A stretch of 64,000 nt of DNA from Streptomyces sp. B1I3 (GTDB taxonomy: Bacteria; Actinomycetota; Actinomycetes; Streptomycetales; Streptomycetaceae). The stretch lies in the NCBI RefSeq assembly GCF_030816615.1, contig NZ_JAUSYD010000001.1, positions 7,152,501 to 7,216,500 of the forward strand, written 5' to 3'. The notes beneath the pieces are model-generated. The model searched no databases. It worked only from the letters and a program-made list of their open reading frames with translations, and was not told the DNA's origin. Both the position numbers and the translations under genes were made by a program. Below, in pieces: positions 59,091 to 64,000 of this stretch. How positions within the stretch are numbered: the first letter of the stretch is position 1; each line of letters starts with the position of its first letter.

Positions 59091-61535
59091 TCAGAGGAGC
59101 TGCCAGAGGTGGTCGGCGGTGCCGTTGTCGTCGTACTGGACGACGTGCGCGCTGTCGGCGGTGGACATGCCGTCCACACCGAGCACCTTGTCCGAATTGC
59201 GGTTACGGATGCGGTACCAGCCGCCGCCGTCCGGCACGAGCTGCCAGAGGTGGTCCGGGGTGTCGTTGTCGTCGTACTGGACGACGTGGGCGCTGTTCGC
59301 GGTGGACATGAGGTCGACGCCCAGCACCTTGCCCGAGTGCTGGTTGCGGATGCGGTACCAGCCGTCGCCCTCGGCCACGAGCCGCCACAGGTGATCGGCC
59401 GTCCCGGTGTCACCGAACTGGACGACGTGGGCGCTGTTCGCGGTCGACATGAGATCGACGCCCAGCACCTTGCCCGAGTGCCGGTTCCCGATCCGGTACC
59501 AGCGGTCCGCGAGCCACGGGGCCCCGTCAGGGGCGGCCGTCGGGAAGGACGTGATCCGCAGCCGCGCGGCACCCATCGGCACGAGCGTGACCTCCTCCAC
59601 CGGCTCGGTGCTGCGCGCCGGGCTGTCCTGCAGCGGCGCCACCACGTGCTCGTCGTCCGCGCCCCACTCGGGGATGCGGCGGGCGCGGGCGGTCATGGTG
59701 AGCGGGGTGCCGCCGAGCGTGAACGGGTCGGCGCCCGGGGCCCGTCGCCGGGCGTGGTGGCGCAGGGAGGAGGCCGGCGCGCTCCCGTCCAGGACGAGCC
59801 CGTAGTTCCAGGCGCCGGTGGCGTGCACCTCGTACTCGGGGAACCGGTCGGTGCCGCCGATCCGCCGGTACTCCTCTCCGATGCGCAGCGAGTAGGTGAG
59901 CGGTCCGTGGTCGACGCTCACCGAACCGTGGTTGTCCGTCCACGTCCGCACGGTCGTGCGCTGGGGGAAGCTCAGGGTGACCCGGTCGCCGTCGGCCCAG
60001 GTCCGGTCGACACGCGTGAAGGCGGGGCCCGCGGGGGCGGCGACCGGGCGCCCGTTGACCTCGATCCGCGGTTCGCCGCACCAGGCGGGGATCCGCAGCA
60101 CCAGGGGGAAGCGCAGGGGCTTCGGCGACTTCAGCGAGAGCGTGACCGTGTCCGTGAACGGGTAGTCGGTCTCCTCGGTGAAGGTGACCTCCGTGCCGTC
60201 GGCGACCTTGGCGGTGACCTCGCAGGCGGCGTACATCGCGGCGGCCAGACCGCCGTCCGGGGTGGCGAGCCAGAGTTCCTCGAGGAAGTACGGCCAGCCC
60301 ATGCCGTAGTTGTGCGGGCAGCACCGGTACTGGTCGACACCGGGCAGGTACGCCTGCATCGCGAAGCCGTTCTGGAACTGCCGGTCCCGCTTGGGGGCGT
60401 TGTCCAGGTCGACGCTGTTCGCGCTGGTGATGTAGTGGATCGCCTTGCCCGACGGGTCCAGCGCGGCGGGCAGCGAGTTGAAGGCCAGCTCCTCGCAGCG
60501 GTCCGCCCACAGCGGGTCGCCGGTGATCCGGGTGAGGAGCTGGTGGCTCGCCATGAACTCGACGATGCCGCAGGTCTCGAAGCCCTGGCGGGGGTCACCG
60601 TGCCCGGGGCGGGCGTTCTCGTCCCCGGCGAAGCCGCCGCCGGGGAACTGCCCGTACGCGTCCATGGCTCTGCGGTAGGTCCCGTACGTGTCGCGGGTGT
60701 CCTGCGCCGAGCCACTGCGCAGGGCGTACTGGGCGGGTTCGCGGAAGCCCTGCGCGATGTTGACGTTGTGCGGGTTGACCAGGTTGTCGCCCCAGTCGGC
60801 GCCGTAGCGGTGGATCTTGTCGGCGAGGTCCAGCAGGAACGTGTCGCCGGTGCGGTTGAACAGCCAGAAGACGCTGTCGAGGCCGTCGCCCCAGCGCAGC
60901 GCGATCCAGCTGGTGTCGAACGCACCGGGGCCCTGGGCGTTCATGTAACGGAAGAACCGGCTGAGGAAGGGGATGATCCGGGCGTCGCCGGTGTACTCCT
61001 GCCAGGAACGCATCGCCTGGAGCAGAGGCAGGAACGGCCAGAAGTCGGGGCCGCCGCCGAGTGACGTCCGCAGGGACCTGGGACCGAAGAAGCCGTCGGT
61101 CTGCTGGGTCGCGAGGATCGCGTCGAGCCAGCGGCGGGTGGCCGCCAGCGCTGTCGCGTCACCGGTGACGATCGCCAGGTCGGTGTACCCGCGGAGCCAG
61201 TAGGGGACCTCCTCCCAGCCGCCCCGGTCGGGGTGCACCCAGCCGGACGCTTCGAACTCCAGGAAGTGGGAGCGCTCCGCGTACCGGCCGCACAGGCCGT
61301 CCAGCTGGAGCCGGAGCCGGCCGGCGAGCCAGCCGCGCGCCGTGATCCGCCCGGGCGGCAGTTTCAGGAACGCCGTCGGGTGCAGGGGAGCGGCGTTGGG
61401 GGAGTAGTGGCCGCCCCGTACGGCAGTCACCTTGTTCTGCGCCGCGGTCGCGGTGGAGGCCCAGCGGCCGGACATGGACGCCGCGGCGGCCGTGGCCATG
61501 GCGCCGGTCATGAGTTGCCTGCGGTTCAGGGACAT
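59091..61535 (-). CDS. secreted GH127 beta-L-arabinofuranosidase with trefoil domain
   Basis: An 814-residue exported enzyme. A Tat signal (SLNRRQLMTGAMATAAAAS) precedes the GH127 barrel (about 45-660). The zinc/catalytic set is visible: Glu and Cys in FETCGIVEFM and the Cys pair in RCCPHNYG, matching the Glu-Cys-Cys-Cys arrangement known from HypBA1. A ricin-type beta-trefoil of three about 45-residue repeats follows (HSGKVLGVDLMSTANSAHVV). The activity known for GH127 is release of L-arabinose from beta-L-arabinofuranosides, as on hydroxyproline-rich plant proteins. It is the first gene of an operon with GH2-CBM42. Confidence 0.92.
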   Translation of the reverse strand: MSLNRRQLMTGAMATAAAASMSGRWASTATAAQNKVTAVRGGHYSPNAAPLHPTAFLKLPPGRITARGWLAGRLRLQLDGLCGRYAERSHFLEFEASGWVHPDRGGWEEVPYWLRGYTDLAIVTGDATALAATRRWLDAILATQQTDGFFGPRSLRTSLGGGPDFWPFLPLLQAMRSWQEYTGDARIIPFLSRFFRYMNAQGPGAFDTSWIALRWGDGLDSVFWLFNRTGDTFLLDLADKIHRYGADWGDNLVNPHNVNIAQGFREPAQYALRSGSAQDTRDTYGTYRRAMDAYGQFPGGGFAGDENARPGHGDPRQGFETCGIVEFMASHQLLTRITGDPLWADRCEELAFNSLPAALDPSGKAIHYITSANSVDLDNAPKRDRQFQNGFAMQAYLPGVDQYRCCPHNYGMGWPYFLEELWLATPDGGLAAAMYAACEVTAKVADGTEVTFTEETDYPFTDTVTLSLKSPKPLRFPLVLRIPAWCGEPRIEVNGRPVAAPAGPAFTRVDRTWADGDRVTLSFPQRTTVRTWTDNHGSVSVDHGPLTYSLRIGEEYRRIGGTDRFPEYEVHATGAWNYGLVLDGSAPASSLRHHARRRAPGADPFTLGGTPLTMTARARRIPEWGADDEHVVAPLQDSPARSTEPVEEVTLVPMGAARLRITSFPTAAPDGAPWLADRWYRIGNRHSGKVLGVDLMSTANSAHVVQFGDTGTADHLWRLVAEGDGWYRIRNQHSGKVLGVDLMSTANSAHVVQYDDNDTPDHLWQLVPDGGGWYRIRNRNSDKVLGVDGMSTADSAHVVQYDDNGTADHLWQLL
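59097..59505 (-). repeat. three 135-bp internal repeats (trefoil)
   Basis: Three direct repeats of about 135 bp encode the trefoil lobes of the GH127 protein. They are so alike at DNA level, including silent positions, that recent duplication or gene conversion is likely. Confidence 0.75.
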
Positions 61536-61649
61536 CGCGAGGTGCTCCGCTTCTGTTCTGCCGGTGGGGGACACGACCGGGCCGGGCGGGTCCGGCGCAT
61601 GGCGAAGGTGCGGCTGTCGCACACGGGTCCGGGGGCGACAACGTCTCTG

Positions 61650-61657
61650 CAACGTTG
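61650..61657. promoter_or_regulatory. LacI-type operator before GH127 operon
   Basis: CAACGTTG core, extended on the reverse strand to AATTTTCCAACGTTGCAG, which matches the site at 50845. It is 115 bp upstream of the GH127 start. Confidence 0.6.
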
Positions 61658-61826
61658 GAAAATTGACGTCGGCGGTATGACAGCACGCCGTCAAGCGGGT
61701 GTCCATAGGTGGCGCACGGGCTGGTTCCGAACCGGCCGCCGGTGGGTGCGCCGCGCGGCGCGTGCCGGGGTGACACGTTTTGGAAACGCAACGGCAACTC
61801 TCTTGCCGCACGCGCCGCCCCGCCTA

Positions 61827-61838
61827 TATAACGTTGTA
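61827..61838. promoter_or_regulatory. LacI-type operator before ytfQ-like gene
   Basis: TATAACGTTGTA is a 12-bp palindrome with one mismatched pair, 171 bp upstream of the transporter start. Confidence 0.55.
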
Positions 61839-62008
61839 AACCGAGCCGCCGAGAGGCCGCACAGGCTCTCACGACCACAGTTTTCGCAGCTCGAAGCGGG
61901 TCGTGAGGGTGCAGTGCCATCTGCCGCCGAGCGGCCGATGCATCGTCCAGCCATGCCCGACCGCGCGCCGAACGGCGTGCCGTCATCCCGCCAAGGAGCG
62001 TCCCGCGC

Positions 62009-63094
62009 ATGATGACCCAGCGTCGATCCCGTACCCTCGCCGCGGCCTGCCTGCTGGCCGCAACCGCCACGCTGGCCGCCTCCGGCTGCTCGAAGTCGGA
62101 GACCACGGACAACGCGGGTGGTGACAGCAGCCAGGGAGCGCAGGCGGCGAAGACCCCCGAGGCCACCTCCGGTGCCGGCTGCTCGCTGCAGACCTACGGA
62201 GCACCGAAGCTCGACCTGAAGAACGCGGTGGTCGGCTTCTCCCAGTCGGAGAAGGAGGCCAACCCGTTCCGTATCGCCGAGACCCAGTCCATCAAGGACG
62301 AGGCGAAGAAGACCGGCGTCAAGAAGCTGCTCACCACCAACGCGCAGTCGCAGCTGTCCAAGCAGATCAGCGACATCCAGGACATGCTCTCCCAGGGTGC
62401 GCAGTTCCTCATCGTCGCCCCGCTCAACTCCGACGGCCTGGAGCCCGCGCTCAAGGCCGCCGCCGCGAAGAAGGTGCCCGTCCTCACCATCGACCGCAAG
62501 GTCAACTCCACGGCGTGCCAGGACTACCTGGCCTTCCTCGGCTCCGACTTCGTCGAGCAGGGCAAGCGCGCCGCCGACGCGATGATCAAGGCCACCGACG
62601 GCAAGGGCAAGGTCGCCATCCTCCTCGGCGCCTCGGGCAACAACGTGACCACCGACCGCACCAAGGGCTTCGTCGACCGGATCAAGGCCGAGGCACCCGG
62701 GATCGAGATCGTCGCCCAGCAGACCGGCGAGTTCGCCCGTGACAAGGGCCAGCAGGTCATGGAGCAGCTCATCCAGTCCAAGCCGGACATCACCGCTGTC
62801 TACGCGGAGAACGACGAGATGGGCCTCGGCGCGGTGACCGCGCTGAAGGCCGCCGGCAAGAAGCCCGGCAAGGACGTCAAGATCGTCTCGGTCGACGGTA
62901 CCCGCAACGCAGTCCAGGCCCTGGTCAACGGCGAGTACAACGCCGTGATCGAGTCCAACCCCCGCTTCGGTCCGCTGGCCTTCGCGACGGCCCAGAAGTT
63001 CTACGGCGGCGAGGAGATCCCCGAGAACGTCATCATCACCGACCGCGCGTACGACGAGACCAACGCCAAGGAATCGCTCGGCGGGGCGTACTGA
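62009..63094 (+). CDS. YtfQ-like furanose ABC solute-binding lipoprotein
   Basis: A 361-residue ribose-type (family 4B) binding protein. Signal and lipobox end at Cys27 (LAASGC), followed by a Ser/Gly/Thr linker and a body starting VVGFSQSEKEANPFRIAETQ, diagnostic of YtfQ-like proteins, with VPVLTIDRKV and VYAENDEMGLGAV. YtfQ of Escherichia coli binds galactofuranose; homologues bind arabinofuranose. That fits the arabinofuranosidase operon opposite. AAGGAG precedes the ATG. Confidence 0.9.
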   Translation: MMTQRRSRTLAAACLLAATATLAASGCSKSETTDNAGGDSSQGAQAAKTPEATSGAGCSLQTYGAPKLDLKNAVVGFSQSEKEANPFRIAETQSIKDEAKKTGVKKLLTTNAQSQLSKQISDIQDMLSQGAQFLIVAPLNSDGLEPALKAAAAKKVPVLTIDRKVNSTACQDYLAFLGSDFVEQGKRAADAMIKATDGKGKVAILLGASGNNVTTDRTKGFVDRIKAEAPGIEIVAQQTGEFARDKGQQVMEQLIQSKPDITAVYAENDEMGLGAVTALKAAGKKPGKDVKIVSVDGTRNAVQALVNGEYNAVIESNPRFGPLAFATAQKFYGGEEIPENVIITDRAYDETNAKESLGGAY

Positions 63095-63194
63095 TCCGCT
63101 CAGGTCACCAACGGCCCCGGCCGCCGTGTCACAGACGACGCCACGGCGGCCTCCCGGCCCACACCCTTGGAACAGCGGAAGGCCAAGACCAGCC

Positions 63195-64000
63195 ATGGCA
63201 CCACCCGAAGCAGTACCTCAGGCACCGGGGACGGCCGCGCACGCCGCCACCGCCGTGCTCGAAGCCCGCTCGGTGAGCAAACGGTTCCCCGGCGTCGTCG
63301 CCCTCGACGACGTCTCCTTCTCCCTGCGCGCCGGGGAGACCCACGCGCTGGTGGGGGAGAACGGCGCGGGCAAGTCCACCCTCATCAAGGTGCTGACCGG
63401 TGTGTACCGGCCCGACGGCGGTGAACTGCGACTCGCGGGCGAGCCGGTCAGATTCGCCCGGCCGTTCGAGGCCCAGCAGTCCGGTATCTCCACGATCTAC
63501 CAGGAAGTCAACCTCGTCCCGCTGATGAGCGTGGCGCGCAACATCTTCCTCGGCCGAGAACCCCGTAACCGCTTCGGCCTCATCGACTTCTCGCGCATGC
63601 ACCGCGAGACGACGGAACTGCTCGACGGCTTCGGCGTACGCGTCGACCCCCGCCGGCCGTTGCACACCCTGGGGATCGGCACCCAGCAGATGGTCGCCCT
63701 GGCACGGGCGGTCTCGGTCAACGCCCAGGTCGTCATCATGGACGAACCCACCTCCTCACTCGAACCGCGTGAGGTGGAAACCCTCTTCCGCGTCATCGAG
63801 GACCTGCGCGGCCAGGGCATCGCCGTGCTCTACGTCAGCCACCGCATGGACGAGCTCTACCGGATCTGCGACCGAGTCACCGTGTTGCGCGACGGCCGCC
63901 ACATCCACACCGGTGACCTCGCCGACCTCGACCGGATGCAACTCGTGTCGATGATGCTCGGCCGCGACCTGGCCGAGGTCCGCCGCGCCGGTGTCACCAA
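63195..64000 (+). CDS. sugar ABC transporter ATP-binding protein, partial
   Basis: The first 268 residues of a ribose-type double-ATPase subunit (YtfR/RbsA-like), cut by the window end. Walker A is GENGAGKST, the Q-loop lies in STIYQEVNL, Walker B is VVIMDEPTSSLE and the switch His is in YVSHRMDEL. The signature motif reads LGIGTQQMVALAR; the usual LSxGQ is weakened to IGTQQ, as is common in the first half of this family. It should be followed by permease genes outside the window. Confidence 0.92.
   Translation, partial: MAPPEAVPQAPGTAAHAATAVLEARSVSKRFPGVVALDDVSFSLRAGETHALVGENGAGKSTLIKVLTGVYRPDGGELRLAGEPVRFARPFEAQQSGISTIYQEVNLVPLMSVARNIFLGREPRNRFGLIDFSRMHRETTELLDGFGVRVDPRRPLHTLGIGTQQMVALARAVSVNAQVVIMDEPTSSLEPREVETLFRVIEDLRGQGIAVLYVSHRMDELYRICDRVTVLRDGRHIHTGDLADLDRMQLVSMMLGRDLAEVRRAGVT

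Larger units (their letters stand above)
61536..62008. other. divergent promoter region GH127 / ytfQ-like
   Basis: A 473-bp region with two LacI-type palindromes, one nearer each divergent gene. No gene is supported inside. Confidence 0.55.

Overview
The window is high-GC actinobacterial chromosome, almost certainly Streptomyces. The signs are strong third-position GC bias, many GTG and TTG starts with GGAGG-type ribosome binding sites, Tat/Sec-exported lipoproteins, a WhiB-like protein, a WhiJ-type regulator beside an anti-sigma-type ATPase, a SpoIIE-type phosphatase, and DUF574 and DUF6221 proteins. It reads as accessory or arm-type chromosome: mostly catabolic, transport and secreted-hydrolase modules, with a degenerate transposon and several broken genes. 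No rRNA, tRNA or CRISPR array was seen.

Region 1 (about 0.2-16.2 kb) is a catabolic island of about fifteen genes. A lipoprotein and a MarR regulator (minus strand) precede an MFS transporter. Divergent from the transporter is a tightly coupled operon: aldehyde dehydrogenase, two-domain extradiol-type VOC dioxygenase, aspartate-dehydrogenase-like protein, alpha/beta hydrolase, cupin, two SDRs, a ThDP enzyme, a VanB-like reductase, a 74-residue recombinase-like-helix protein and a VanA-like Rieske oxygenase. Converging on it are a ferredoxin-fused FAD reductase and an AurF-like diiron oxygenase. The gene set implies oxygenation or O-demethylation of an aromatic compound, ring cleavage, hydrolysis and aldehyde oxidation, but the substrate cannot be named from sequence.

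Region 2 (16.2-32.7 kb) holds two sugar ABC import operons without their own ATPase genes. The first is preceded by two IclR-like operators and a possible 12-residue leader peptide. The second, with a DeoR regulator and a zinc alcohol dehydrogenase, looks like polyol uptake and oxidation. Between them lie a frameshifted DUF2071 remnant, a Cache-PAS-GAF-SpoIIE-ATPase signalling protein, two methyltransferases and a secreted lysyl oxidase with a His-rich linker.

Region 3 (32.7-48.3 kb) is a patchwork. It contains DUF6221, a lamin-tail protein, a 25-bp tandem repeat array, a cyclophilin, an SDR, RNase HI, a WhiJ-like regulator with divergent ATPase, and a 3.55-kb decayed Tn3-family element. That element has 50-bp inverted ends and a 5-bp GAGAA target duplication, and it carries a WYL regulator, a VOC protein, a truncated aldo/keto reductase and a broken transposase. 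After it come WhiB-like and DUF1232 genes, a PL11 rhamnogalacturonan lyase, a membrane protein with an amber codon at codon 4, a stray copy of the lyase 3' end and a frameshifted VOC gene.

Region 4 (48.3-64 kb) is a plant-polysaccharide locus: GH92, GH2 with PA14 and LamG, LacI regulator, phytanoyl-CoA-type dioxygenase, GH2 with CBM42, GH127 with a trefoil domain, and a YtfQ/YtfR-type furanose ABC importer that runs off the end. CAACGTTG-centred palindromes occur before each transcription unit, which suggests one LacI regulon for scavenging arabinofuranose-rich glycans.
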